This document shows, piece after piece, positions 33,035-43,936 of a stretch of 64,000 nucleotides of DNA. This DNA comes from Kingdonia uniflora (lineage: Eukaryota > Streptophyta > Magnoliopsida > Ranunculales > Circaeasteraceae), in NCBI GenBank assembly GCA_014058105.1, contig JACGCM010001123.1, positions 248,001 to 312,000 of the forward strand, read 5' to 3'. The notes under the pieces were generated by a model. It saw nothing but the letters and a program-made list of their open reading frames with translations. It ran no database searches and was not told the origin of the DNA. The translations under genes and the position numbers were made by a program. The first letter of the stretch is position 1. Every line of letters begins with the position of its first letter.

Positions 33035-34507
33035 GGCGGTCCTAGAGAGAGGGAGAAATGCGCGTTTTTGGTTTGAGAGAGAGAGGACAGTTGACAGTTA
33101 TAGAGGGTGAAACAGCTTGGCTTTGGGGTTTAAAATTTAAATACAGCTTATAATTTTATTTATTTACTGTTTACAAGAGTAAAATGTGTAGCAAGCCTGT
33201 TGTGGCTATAAGTTAGTCCAAAATAATCAAAAAGTTAATTTAATAATAAAAAATAAAATAAAGACTTGTTCCTCAATTGAATTTTTTTTTTTTTTTTACC
33301 CATGCCTCACCCTAAGAAAATCACTTTCTACCATACATGTCATATTTTCTATGATTTTAAGCCTACGTGGCTCGCTAACTTAGCCGCGCTGCCAATGCTC
33401 TTACAACTTATATTATTTATTTACTGTTTACAATACAATGATCAATCTTCAAAAGCATCATCAGGATTGTTTTTGATTAAGTTAACATGGTAAAAAACTA
33501 AGAAGCCAATGGCTTTTACAGCTTATATTTTGTAGTAACCCACCCATATATAGTTTAATGCGAATTGAGAATCTGATGCCATCCATCATCTCCATTACCA
33601 GCAGAACATATTCCCATTCCTCTTTATACACAGAAAAATTCTTAAAGTGTAATAAACCGGTACTCGCCCATCCTTTTGAAATTCATGTTGCAGTTTTACC
33701 TCAACTTTGGTACCTTTATATCTTAATTCACAAGTATAATCTTATATAAGTGAAAATCTTCGTATAGATAACGACTTTACTTTATATAAACCAGTACAAA
33801 TATTTTAGTTGCGGTTGTGAATTTGTTAATATGTTCAAGGCAATTCGATACAGAGAATCCAAATATTTAATTTAATACATACAACTACATAGAACATATA
33901 TAATCAAAATATTCAATTATTACAAGGTATGTAAATAAAAATAACTATTTGGCATTAAATAAAACAAATATGTATCAAGATATATTAGTTGCTCCTTATC
34001 ACCACCTAAATTTTAAATAAATGTAATGTTATGTAGCGCGCCTGGTTGGGATAAGCCGGTACATATATTGACTAGATTTAGTCCACACTTGGAAAACATC
34101 GAAATGGGCGGCACTTCCTATGGATTTCTCAAGACTGAGATTCGACCACGTAGTGATTCACATCTCCAAGATACATTCCAACAATACGACTATAGATGGC
34201 TTATACATGCTACTTTGAAGAAAAAGCAGCCAATATCGATGAAAAGTTGAGAAAGTCTAGCAAGTTGACCATGAAATAAATTAAATTTAGATCTTCCAAT
34301 TGCAATAATTAATTAATGAATTTATTGGTATAGTTCCTTGGTGAGCAAGATCTTGCCTTACATCAACACATTTGAAATGCAAGAAGACTATTATGTCATT
34401 CCATAACTTTTCAAATAACAGCTTTTGAAAATAGAGGAGAATGCTAAGAGAAAATAAAATTCAAAGTAGCCTAGTTTAGGTCTAGGGTTTAAATGAAGTG
34501 TAGACTG
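33035..34507. other. Intergenic: promoter side of the hydrolase gene and unclassified DNA
   Basis: The first part should hold the promoter and 5' UTR of the hydrolase gene; GA-rich sequence lies directly upstream of its ATG and a poly-T run is at 33283-33298. A 74-codon plus frame at 34026-34250 (FSPHLENIEMGGTSYGF in it) has a compositional look of real protein but no family that I recognise. The last bases, 34503-34507 (GACTG), are the target duplication of the SIRE-type element. Confidence 0.5.
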
Positions 34508-35617
34508 CGAAACATCCATTTGGAGCTTGTTTCATTTAGTGTTTAGAATAGGTATCAGCACTACCTCGTGGTTATCCGTCGTCAGCGAGTGCACATAGAA
34601 CGACTACAGCTGGATTGACACTGAACAGGTAAGTGGGTTTCTATCTCCTCGCTCTAAATGTCAAGCCCATAGTATTTTACAAAATATGAAAATAAAGTGA
34701 GGTCTTATTTGAGAAAAACAGGTCTCTATTCGAACAGGCTTTTGTTTTGTTCGAATAAGACATTGTTCGAATAAAATTTAGTATCTATTCGAATATTTTC
34801 TCTCAGAACAATATTTATTCGAATAGACTATTTCTTTGCTTGAATACTTTTTTTGAGAACTTAGTTGTTCGAATAGGTTTTTGCTCTGTTCGAATAAAAC
34901 TTGTTTTGTTCAAATAGACTTTTTCTCTATTCGGACAAATTGCCTCAGGCATTTATTTGTTCGAATACATTTTTGGTGTATTTGAATAATAATTGTTCTA
35001 TTCGAATAAATTTTGCTTCTATTCGAACAGAGGTCGGGTTTTCTGATTTTCTATATAAGACAACTGTTCTTTTTTCATAACTCATTTTTGAAAACCTATT
35101 TTTCTAGGGATTGTATATTTTTAAAGATGAGAGATTTCTTTAAGAGATTCAAGAGGAACTAACAACTCAAACTTGAATCAGTCATTGATCAAGAAACCCA
35201 AATCATGATTTGAAAAACTTATGGGATTTAAGATTGAAAGCTTCGGAGAGAGATTGGAGCGAGGCATTGCGAGAACGTGGAATCGATTGAAATGAGTTTG
35301 ATTAGAAGAAAGGTAACCATGGGATGTGCTTATCGAGTTTTTAAGTAATTAAACTCATGTAATTTGTTTTCAATAGTGGGTTGTTTAGCTGTTGAGCGAT
35401 TCGACAACGACCTGTGGGTTTTTCTCCTGAGAAAGGTTTCCCACTGGGTTAAAAATCTTTGGTCTTGTGTCTAATTTCTAATTGCTTGCTGACATTAGAT
35501 AATCGAATCAATTTGAATTAGGTTAAGGTTAGACCATTAATTCAAAAGAATTCGAACCTATTGTTTTAGACCTAAATTAATCGAAATTGGTTAGTCTCAA
35601 GTGACAAGGAATTTTCA
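34508..35617 (+). repeat. 5' LTR of the SIRE-type element
   Basis: It starts CGAAACATCC where the partner has TGAAACATCC, so the terminal T has become C, and it ends ...GGAATTTTCA. A region of about ten TTCGAAT-type words (34730-35035) lies just upstream of the TATA box CTATATAAGA at 35051-35060. This arrangement places the U3 promoter there and the transcript start at about 35085-35095. Confidence 0.9.
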
Positions 35618-35618
35618 A

Positions 35619-35631
35619 TTGGTATCAGAGC
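35619..35631 (+). other. Primer binding site of the SIRE-type element
   Basis: TTGGTATCAGAGC lies one base after the LTR. It is complementary to the 3' end of initiator Met-tRNA, the usual primer for plant Copia elements. Confidence 0.92.
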
Positions 35632-35699
35632 GGTCACGCTTCGAGGATTAACAACCTAAGCGTGGATCCTTACTCGATCGCTTGAGAGTAATAAGTTCT

Positions 35700-36730
35700 G
35701 AGAAGTTTGGAGGTCCTGTAAATCGTCTTCCACTTTTTAATGGCAAAGACTACCCAAACTGGAAAGTCTGAATGATTGCATTCCTACAATCAATCGGAGA
35801 AGATGTATAGATTGCCATTGAGGATGGATGGACGCACCCTACTGTGATGCAAGGTGCACCAGGTTGTGCTATAGAGGTTCATAAACCTAGGAATCAATGG
35901 TCAAATGAAGAAAATGATGTTGCCGGTTATAATTCTAAAGGCCGCAATGCTATCTTTATGGCTGTGAGTCAAAGTGAGTTTCGATATATCTCTGCATGTA
36001 CCACTTCGAAAGAAGTTTGGGACATTCTAGTTCGAACTCATGAAGGCGATGATACAGTTAAAGAAAGTAAGCTATAGATATTTACTTCGTAATTTGAGAA
36101 TATCAGAATGAGTGAAAATGAACCTTTTGATGAATTCTATGCGAGACTAAGTGACATTTCAAACACTAGTACCGCATTAGGAGCTGCCTATTCCGATGTT
36201 CAAATTGTTCGCAAAGTTCTAAAATCTCTTCCTAAGAGCTTTAGATCTAGACGTGATGTTATCGATGAAGCTCAAGATCTTAAGAAAATAAAACCCGATG
36301 CATTAGCTAAAAAATTGTAAACTTTTGAACTCGATATGAAAATGAAAAACCTTGAAAAGAATAAGAGTGTTGCTTTTAAGTCTTCATCTCAGTCCTTTTC
36401 TTCTAGGGGTACCAAAGAGGTTGATCACTCATACATCTCAGATGATAATGAAGGTTCGAATATAGATTCATCAATTGCTCTTATTACTCAACAATTTCAA
36501 AAAATCTTGAAAAAATGTCAATTTCAAAAATAAGGGCAATCGATGAACTATAAACCACTACCTCATGATCGGGTTAAATCTTATAATCGGCAGACCAACA
36601 ATGATACTGACCTTAGTCAAGTTGAATGTTATAAATGTCACACGTTTGATCATTATGCCCATAGCTGTCATAATAAGAAATCTTGAACAAATCACAAAGC
36701 TATGAATATCAGTGTTACTTAGGATGACAG
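35700..36730 (+). pseudogene. SIRE-type gag, first part with zinc knuckle
   Basis: The capsid region begins at about 35706 and reads NRLPLFNGKDYPNWKV and RNAIFMAVSQSEFRYISACT, then FDEFYARLSDISNTSTALG and VLKSLPKSFRSR. An intact CCHC zinc knuckle (CYKCHTFDHYAHSC) is encoded at 36627-36668. In-frame stops occur near 35769, 36075 and 36318. The nested Tat element enters 62 bp after the knuckle, at 36730/36731, and the same reading frame continues at 49531. Confidence 0.82.
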
Positions 36731-37266
36731 TGTAGTAGCATATTCCCCAGATTTGACAAGAGTAAGCCAGCAAAGTATAGTTGAAGACATGCAAAGACAG
36801 TCTTTCATAGTCGAAGACAACTCAACACTCGTAAGCCAGTACGGTGTAGTTGAAGATAACTCAGCATTCTAGAAGATATTATAAGTCCTCGACCTACCAA
36901 AAGTAGTTGTTGAAGCCTGGTCAAAAGAGAACTGTTAGAGATCCGCGAAGTTTGCCCACTTTACCTGGAATAGAAGACTATTTCTTTCTTTTTGCAAAAC
37001 TGCTTGTATGACTATAGATACAGGCATAGAATAGATACTGAAACACACAATCTTTTACTATTTTTACTTCAAACACCTACCTTCACTCTAAAACGTATAA
37101 TAACTAGCATCTTACTGGATTTTACATAAAAATCCTCCTCAAGGTCGTGGTTTTTCTCAGCCTTTACTGAGTTTTCCACGTAAAATCTTGTTTTATCTAG
37201 CTTATTGCTTCCTCTTTACGAATAAGTATTGACAAAGATTTTCCTTCCAAAAAATACGCCAGTACA
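36731..37266 (+). repeat. 5' LTR of the Tat element
   Basis: It runs from TGTAGTAGCATATTCCCC to ACGCCAGTACA (536 bp) and matches 48989-49525 along its whole length. The TATA box is decayed in this copy (CTATAGATAC near 37011-37020). Confidence 0.92.
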
Positions 37267-37267
37267 A

Positions 37268-37286
37268 TTGGCGCCATCTGTGGGAA
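37268..37286 (+). other. Primer binding site of the Tat element
   Basis: TTGGCGCCATCTGTGGGAA follows the 5' LTR after about one base. TGGCGCC primer sites are usual for Tat and Athila elements. I do not assign the exact tRNA. Confidence 0.8.
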
Positions 37287-37329
37287 TTATCACCTTTTTT
37301 TTTACCGTCACTGATCTAAACTCCGTCCA

Positions 37330-38730
37330 ATGACAAGCATGAACCTAAGAAGCCATTCCTATACCGTCAGAGATCAGGAAATACCAGGAACTGCTGATCT
37401 TCACAATGTCATACTCGAGCTTCAGCAACAGATGGCCGCAGAAAAAGCCCAAATAATGGACGATCAGCGTGTCCACGCTCAAGCTCTTCAAACAGAGAGA
37501 GATGAACGGCGGAAAACCTTAGATCAACAGAGCCAAACACATCAGAAAGAAATGGAGCGACTAAGAAGAATGCAAGATCAGCTTACTGGCTGACAAACGT
37601 CCCCTCCACTTGCTCGAAGCGAGAATAGATCAAAAGCAATTTAACGCGACGATCCACCAAGAGAAGACGAGCTCCGTATTTCTCTATCCAAATCTGGGAA
37701 CCCAAACAGAACCTCTTGACATTTTGGTTTAACATCCTCAGCTTCGAAAACTCAAAGAAGTCGACGCACTCGACATCCAACTCCCTCGCCTGAAAGAAGA
37801 TTGATCAGGGATCGATTGGGACCAAAAGGATAGGAAGATTTTATTCCTCAGATTACAGCTTTACCATTTCCTCCGCAACAATTCGTCACCTTGGACGACC
37901 TCAATAGCAGGATCCAGGCCATAAATTCTAACATTCCAGGCCGAAGATCCGTACTTGATAGAATCGAGACAAACCCCATCTCCCCTCATCTCGAAGTTAT
38001 GCCCATTCCGGACAATTTCCATATGCCCAAATTTATTCAGTATGCAGGACTGACTGACCCACTTAAGCATGTTCAACATTTCAAAGCCGTAGTGGGATTA
38101 TATTCGAAACTTGACCACATGCTTTGTAGGCTATTCAACATGAACCTGAAGGAAGAGTCGCTCTGTTGGATTCATACTATCCAAGAGACCTCTATCACCA
38201 CGTTTAGCCAGTTGTAACATCTTTTTGAATCCAATTATGCTCATGCCAGAGAGCAATAAATCACTGTCGATTCCTTGTTTTACTTCGAGCAAGGCACAAA
38301 AGAGTCTCTGGCAAACTTTTATAAACGCTTCTTACAGGAAAATAGGGAACTTATACCCTAAGATCGTCGTTCTAGCATTTACCTCCACCCTATACATTGA
38401 CTCAAAAGTTCGAGAATAACTTACTTTACACAAGTCGCGTACAGTCACTGAGATGATTGATGTGGTTAATAACTACATCGAACTGGAGTGATCAAAGAAA
38501 GATAAGATGAAAAACTCATCTATAATCCATTCTCGAGAAACATCTTCGACTTCATCTCAACGAATAGTCGCTCCTGAAGCGCCTAAACGACGCGATATAA
38601 ATATCGGCAATAATAGAAGAAGGGACGGTAGAACAGACAGACCTGACCCAGTTTTGCCGCCAATGGCAACAACTCTCTCCGCTATCTTGCCAAAGATAAA
38701 GGGTGATGAGTGTTATCGCGCACCATAGAC
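37330..38730 (+). pseudogene. Tat gag
   Basis: The first frame (37330-37593) gives an N-terminal coiled coil (LHNVILELQQQMAAEKAQIM, DERRKTLDQQSQTHQKEMER). The capsid region follows at 37891-38217 (MPIPDNFHMPKFIQYAGLTD, PLKHVQHFKAVVGLYSKLDH) and continues in another frame with ESLANFYKRFLQENREL. A basic tail, RRDINIGNNRRRDGRTDRPD, lies at 38589-38650. Retrotrans_gag family; several stops. Confidence 0.75.
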
Positions 38731-38947
38731 AATTCCTGATCTTCCCAACAGACCACTATGTCAACATCACAATGTGCATAGCCATAAGACTGATGCCTGT
38801 TACTCCCTCATACAAATCTTCCATCGCATCCTATTAGCTGGAAGACTCCACAATTATGTCATCGACATCCAAAAATTCCTTGAGAATGAAGCAAAAAATA
38901 AAGAAGTGGAGAAAACTCAGGCCTGAGGGCAAGCTCGCCACCTGTAC

Positions 38948-39565
38948 ATGATTGAGATCGAGAAAGGAAAGAAAAGAAAACAAGACGATCGGATTACATC
39001 TCGCTGTAAAATGACCTCCTCGGACAAATCAACAAAACTTCTTCCCAGCACAAGTAAATCGAAGCGTCCTTACCAAATCACCTTCGAAGACTGTGACACA
39101 AGCCACGTCAAATACCCCCATGATGACCCTCTCGTTAATATGCTCAAAGTCGGGCAAGACTATTTACATATAATTCTCATCGATACTGGAAGCACCACAT
39201 ATGTATTATTCAGAAGAGCAATTGTAGTCCTAGGCCTTACAGATTCGATAAAAGCTTTGACAACAACAATCATGCGCTTCAATAGTTCGAAAGAATCAGC
39301 CACAGGAGAAATCACTCTGCCAGTTCAGGCAGGTTCTGAAACTACATTCGTCAAGTTTCTTGTTATCGGCGCAGAGTCCAAATACTTGGGAATTTTGGCT
39401 CGAAGTTGGTTGCATTCAATCAAAGCAGTGCCTTCCACTTATCATCTAGTACTGCATTTTCCAACATATCACGGAATATATGAAATCAAGGGCAACCAAG
39501 CAGTTGCAAGAATGTGCAAAAATACCACGACCAACCCTCATATAACCAAACTTCTCAAAGTATAA
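38948..39565 (+). pseudogene. Tat aspartic protease
   Basis: An open frame of 205 codons. The retropepsin motif IILIDTGSTTYVLFRRAI (about residues 77-94) has an intact DTG, and FVKFLVIGAESKYLGILARS is the later part of the fold, where a conserved Gly-Arg near the end has changed to ILARSW. It would cleave gag-pol. The frame ends in a stop before RT, so no polyprotein is possible in this copy. Confidence 0.78.
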
Positions 39566-39829
39566 CAACTACAGCAAGAAGAATCGATAACATTTAAATA
39601 GCACGACACTGAGATGGTCAAATCTGTTGAACTCGATAGCCCAGGACGCACAACCTACATCGGCTCTAAATTATCGACCGACGAAAAAGAGGCCATGAAC
39701 AGCTACTTAAGAAGAACATCGACATTTTTGCCTGGATTTTCCAAGAAATGCTCGGCATCGATCCTTCAATCGCTTGTCATCAACTCAACCTCCTTCCAGA
39801 CAGCAAAGATATCGTTCAAAAATGACAGA

Positions 39830-40420
39830 ATCTAGCCCCCCGACTCCATGATGCAGTAAATGAAGAAATTGATAAACTCCTTCGGGTAGGATTTATTCGA
39901 GAAGCTAAATATCCGAAGTGGGTTTCTAATATCGTGGCGGTACCAAAGAAAAATGGCAAAATCAGGGTTTGTGTTGACTTCACAGAACCCATCAAGTTCA
40001 CACCTAAAGACAGTTTTCCGCTACCACTAATTCCGCAACTTCTTGACTCAGTCGCAGGACACAAACTTCTTTCTATGATGGATGCAGTCTCTGGTTATAA
40101 CCAAGTTCCACTAGCCGAAGAAGATCAGGAAAAAACAACCTTTGTCACCGACAGAGGTCTCTACTGTTACACAGTCATGCCGTTCGGTTTAAAAAATGCA
40201 GGCGTTGCTTACCAAAGACTTGTGACTAAAATGTTCAAAGATCATCTCGGTACAATTATGGAAATATACATCGATGATATGATTTGCAAAAGCCTGAAAC
40301 AAGAGGACCACTCTAGTAACCTCCAAACTATATTCGATATCCTTCTCAAGTACCAAATGAAACTTAACCCAGAGAAATGTCAATTCGGAGTTGCCTCTGG
40401 AAAATTCTGGGACATCTAGT
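39830..40420 (+). pseudogene. Tat reverse transcriptase
   Basis: The RT core is well preserved in one frame (39934-40419): NGKIRVCVDFTEPIKFTPKD, FPLPLIPQLLDSVAGHKLLS, EDQEKTTFVTDRGLYCYTVM and the catalytic IYIDDMICKS at about 40264-40293. The frame ends near 40420 (KFWDI) with a frameshift before the thumb. Immediately upstream, the frame from 39614 to 39835 gives the protease-RT linker. Confidence 0.85.
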
Positions 40421-40599
40421 CAGCAAAAGAGGAATATAAATCGATCCTGCACAAATCAAAGCACTCATGGCAATGTCATCCCCTCGAATAAAAAAAGACG
40501 TTCAAAAATTTGTAGGCAAAATCGTTGCTCTTCACAGATTCATCTCAAAGTCATCTGATCGATGCAAACTCTTTTACCTCCTTCCTAGTGGCAACCCTA

Positions 40600-41470
40600 C
40601 TCCTCTTTCGAACAAATAGCACAAGGAAGTCATTTGGACTCCTGACTGTGAGATGGCTTTCCAAGATCTTAAACGATACTTGGGGCGTTCTCCTATAATG
40701 AGTACTCCAATTGATGGCGAATCTCTTACAATGTACTTATCCACAACCGACGATTCGATCAGTTCCATTCTTATTCGAGAAGATGGCAGAGTAGAAAACT
40801 AATCTATTTCATCAACAAAACACATATGCCTACTGAAAAAAGGTACACGACAACAGAAAAATAGCTACTTGCTCTGGTCTATAGTTCTCAAAAACTTCGT
40901 CCCTACTTTCAAGCTCATCCCATCAAAGTCATCACCAAATACCCCCTCAAACTAGTACTCTCCAAAAAAGAAAAATCTCAACGAATCCAGCAATGATCTA
41001 TTTTCCTTAGAGAATACGATATTTCATTCGAACCCTTAATATCTGTCAAGGGACAAGCAGTGGCCAACTTTTTGGCAGACTTTCCCGTCGAAGACCCCGA
41101 TTGGGATGAACTCGAAGAAATCTTCATAGATGACTCAATAGCATAACCAAACGTATGGTCCAAAAGCTTTGGTTGGCAACTTTTTACAGACGGATCCGCT
41201 GGGCCACAAGGACTGGGGATTGGCATCGTCCTCGTCATGCCTTCCAATTATCGAATCAAAAAAGCTATCAAACTCAACTTCTATGGCACCAACAATGAGA
41301 TCGAATATGACAGAATCTTACATGGTCTCGATCTCAGACTTACTCTCGAAATAGAAAAATTAGCAGTCTACTTCAACTATTTGCTCCTGGCAAATCATTG
41401 CAACAAATTTTTTAAAATAACAGAAAAAATGGTTGATTATGCAGCTCTGGTAGAAGAAAAGATGCAGTGA
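40600..41470 (+). pseudogene. Tat RNase H and second (archaeal-type) RNase H
   Basis: The retroviral-type RNase H lies at about 40640-41000, in broken frames (LTMYLSTTDDSISSILI, LLALVYSSQKLRPYFQAHP). A second RNase H follows at 41160-41470 with WQLFTDGSAGPQGLGIGIVL and YGTNNEIEYDRILHGLDLRL. The second catalytic Glu of the usual NNEAEYEAL motif has become Asp, and the third acid is not evident. Two RNase H domains in tandem define the Tat lineage. The added domain is thought to help polypurine-tract processing. Confidence 0.75.
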
Positions 41471-41539
41471 TTCAAACATGCAACAATTTCTTACTTACCT
41501 CGGCAGGAAAATTGACTTGCCGATGATTTAGTTTACATC

Positions 41540-42720
41540 GCTGCAATGCTGGGAGACAGTGAAAAAAGATCTTTAGAGATCAAAATCATCGAGTATTCCA
41601 GCCTCGATATACTATCAACACTCCAGATCACCATTGCTGAAGAAGACAATCTTGAAGACTGGAGAAGACCATTCTATGCATACCTAAATTCCAACATCCT
41701 CCCCTGTAACATAGAAGAAGCTCGGTCACTTCTGGCCAAGTACCCCAGATTCATTGTCCAAGGTCACATCTTATATCGAATCACAGGAGGGGGACCACTT
41801 ATCGAATGCATTTCTCATAAACAAGCCCAAATCAAAATTTGAGAACTTCATGAAGGTATCTGTGGAGCACATGTTTCAGGCAGATCGTTAGCACAACACG
41901 CTTTTACCCAAGGGTTATATTGGCCCAAGATGAAACAGGACTGCGAGGACATTGTTCAAAAATGTTACAAATGCCAAATCCATGCCCAAGACATCAAAAG
42001 CCCAGCCTTAGACTTGCATATCAACAATGTTCTCTAGCCATTCAAACGATGGGGCATCGATATCATTGGACCTTTCCATCCAACATCTAGAAGCCAAAGG
42101 TTCGTCCTGGTTGTAAATGATTACTTCACAAAATGGATTAAAACAGTTCCTCTCTACCATACTGATGAAAATGAAGTTATTAAGTTCCTTTGGGAACACA
42201 TAATCACCAGATTTGGATATCTGCAAATGATACACTCCGATAATGGCAAACAGTTTATCACCGCCAAAGTACTTGCCTTCCTCCATAAATACAAAATCCA
42301 ACTCACAACATCCACACCATATAATCCTCAAGGTAATGGACAAGCCAAAGCTATAAACAAAAGCATCAAATCAGGATTACGTAAATGTCTCGACAATGAG
42401 AAAGGATGATAAGTGGATGAATTGCTCAGTATTCTCTAGGCTACCACACCACACCTCGAGTCTCAACGGACTACACTCCATTCATGATGGCTTTTGGCAC
42501 TGAAGCAGTCATACCATCGGACCACGATCTACCCAGTACTCGACGAAAAATTCCAGACGAAGATAATGAACTCGGTATCCTTTGTAATATTAATTGGATA
42601 GAAGAAACTATAGACAAGGCCATTGCAAATCTGGGACGATACCATGATACATTGAAAAAAATATACAACAAGAAAGTTTGAGAACGAAAATTTGGTATTG
42701 GAGACCTTGCCTTACGACGG
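41540..42720 (+). pseudogene. Tat integrase
   Basis: The zinc-binding part is at 41845-42000 (HEGICGAHVSGRSLAQHAF, CYKCQIHAQD). The core follows: PFKRWGIDIIGPFHPTS holds the first catalytic Asp, HSDNGKQFITAK the second, and TPYNPQGNGQAKAINKSI the third, where the Glu expected after GQA is Lys (QAKAIN in place of QAEAIN). The C-terminal part runs through 42484-42720 and further to about 42890. A frameshift near 42410 and stops break it. The Glu to Lys change alone would abolish catalysis. Confidence 0.8.
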
Positions 42721-42950
42721 ATCCAAGATAGGACTCGACCTAAAAATTTAGGGAAATTATCAAAAAACTGGGAAGGGCCATATATTGTCAGCAACAAAAT
42801 AGATAGTGGAACTTATTGGCTTATGACTGAAAATGAAATACAGCTGGAATATCCATAAAACACTGCTCAACTGAAGTTATTTTACAGATGATACACTGTA
42901 ACCATTTTTTATTAATTCAAATAAACAAACTTTGTTATCAGTTTTCTCCT

Positions 42951-43436
42951 TACTATTTAATTTGATCTCGATCTCTACTTTTCCAGTATACATCTGATAA
43001 ACAATCTCATTACTATTTGATTTGATCTCGATCTATAGTTTTTAAGTATACATCAGACAAACAATCTTATTACTATTTGATTTAATCTCGATCTATACTT
43101 TTCAAGTATACATCTGACAAACAATCTCATTACTATTTGATTTGATCCCGATCTGTACTTTTCAAGTATATATCAGACAAACAATCTGATTACTATTTGA
43201 TTTGATCTCGATCTATACGTTTCAACTATACATCAGACAAACAATCTCCTTACTATTTGATTTGATCTCGATCTATACTTTTCAACTATACAATAGACAA
43301 ACAATCTCCTTACTATTTGATTTGATCTCGATCTATACTTTTCAACTATACATCAGACAAACAATTTCTTTACTATTTGATTTGATCTTGATCTATACTT
43401 GTCAAGTATTCATCAGACAAAAAAAATCCTTACTAT
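42951..43436 (+). repeat. Eight 60-bp tandem repeats in the Tat 3' region
   Basis: Exactly 60-bp units begin at 42951 and repeat at 43011, 43071, 43131, 43191, 43251, 43311 and 43371, followed by a decayed ninth. The consensus includes TTTGATCTCGATCTATACTT, TTCAAGTATACATCAGACAA and ACAATCTCATTACTATTTGA. Because 60 is divisible by 3, a repetitive open frame appears (43202-43441), which is an artefact. Tandem arrays at this place are known in Tat elements and can seed satellite DNA. Confidence 0.95.
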
Positions 43437-43439
43437 CTT

Positions 43440-43936
43440 GAATTTCTTTTGGTCACTACTTAACAAGTATACCTAAAGCCTATCATTCAAATTCTACACA
43501 AACAATATCCAATTACCGGATATTCTACTTCGCGTTCTTTACTTATCGAACAAAATCTGAAAGAGCTTTTGTTATTCTCAAATCTAAATCCAGATACCCA
43601 TCTAAAGATATATACCTGGCCCTCAATCTCTTACTTGCCATTTTCTGGCCATCTTTCACCTACCACACAAACAAGCATTATTCACTTATATGGTCGACCT
43701 TTAGTCACATTCAATCAAAATAATTTTATCAAATCTGCTACACAAATGCACAAAATTATTTCACAAAATAAAACTTGTTCAGCAACACAATATTGTTTCA
43801 CAACACACTACTAATTAAAATGTTTTGGTCCCACTGATCACTTTTACATCCTTTCTCACATAAACAAAACTTACCCAAGGTTTAACATATCAGAGGGAGA
43901 TTTATCTTTATTCAACTTCAGGGCACCTTCGAGAAC
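43440..43936. other. Tat 3' region without gene
   Basis: AT-rich, C-rich in places, no supported gene; it separates the tandem repeats from the 3' end of the antisense ORF. Confidence 0.5.

Noticed and set aside
34730..35035. Heat-shock elements in the SIRE LTR
   Set aside because: Heat-shock elements need GAA and TTC units spaced by two bases (nTTCnnGAAn); here TTC and GAA touch (TTCGAA), so the motif does not fit.
42951..43436. Possible CRISPR-like or coding repeat array (open frame with 20-residue repeats)
   Set aside because: The units are contiguous with no spacers and lie in a plant retrotransposon 3' region; the open frame exists because the unit length is a multiple of 3.
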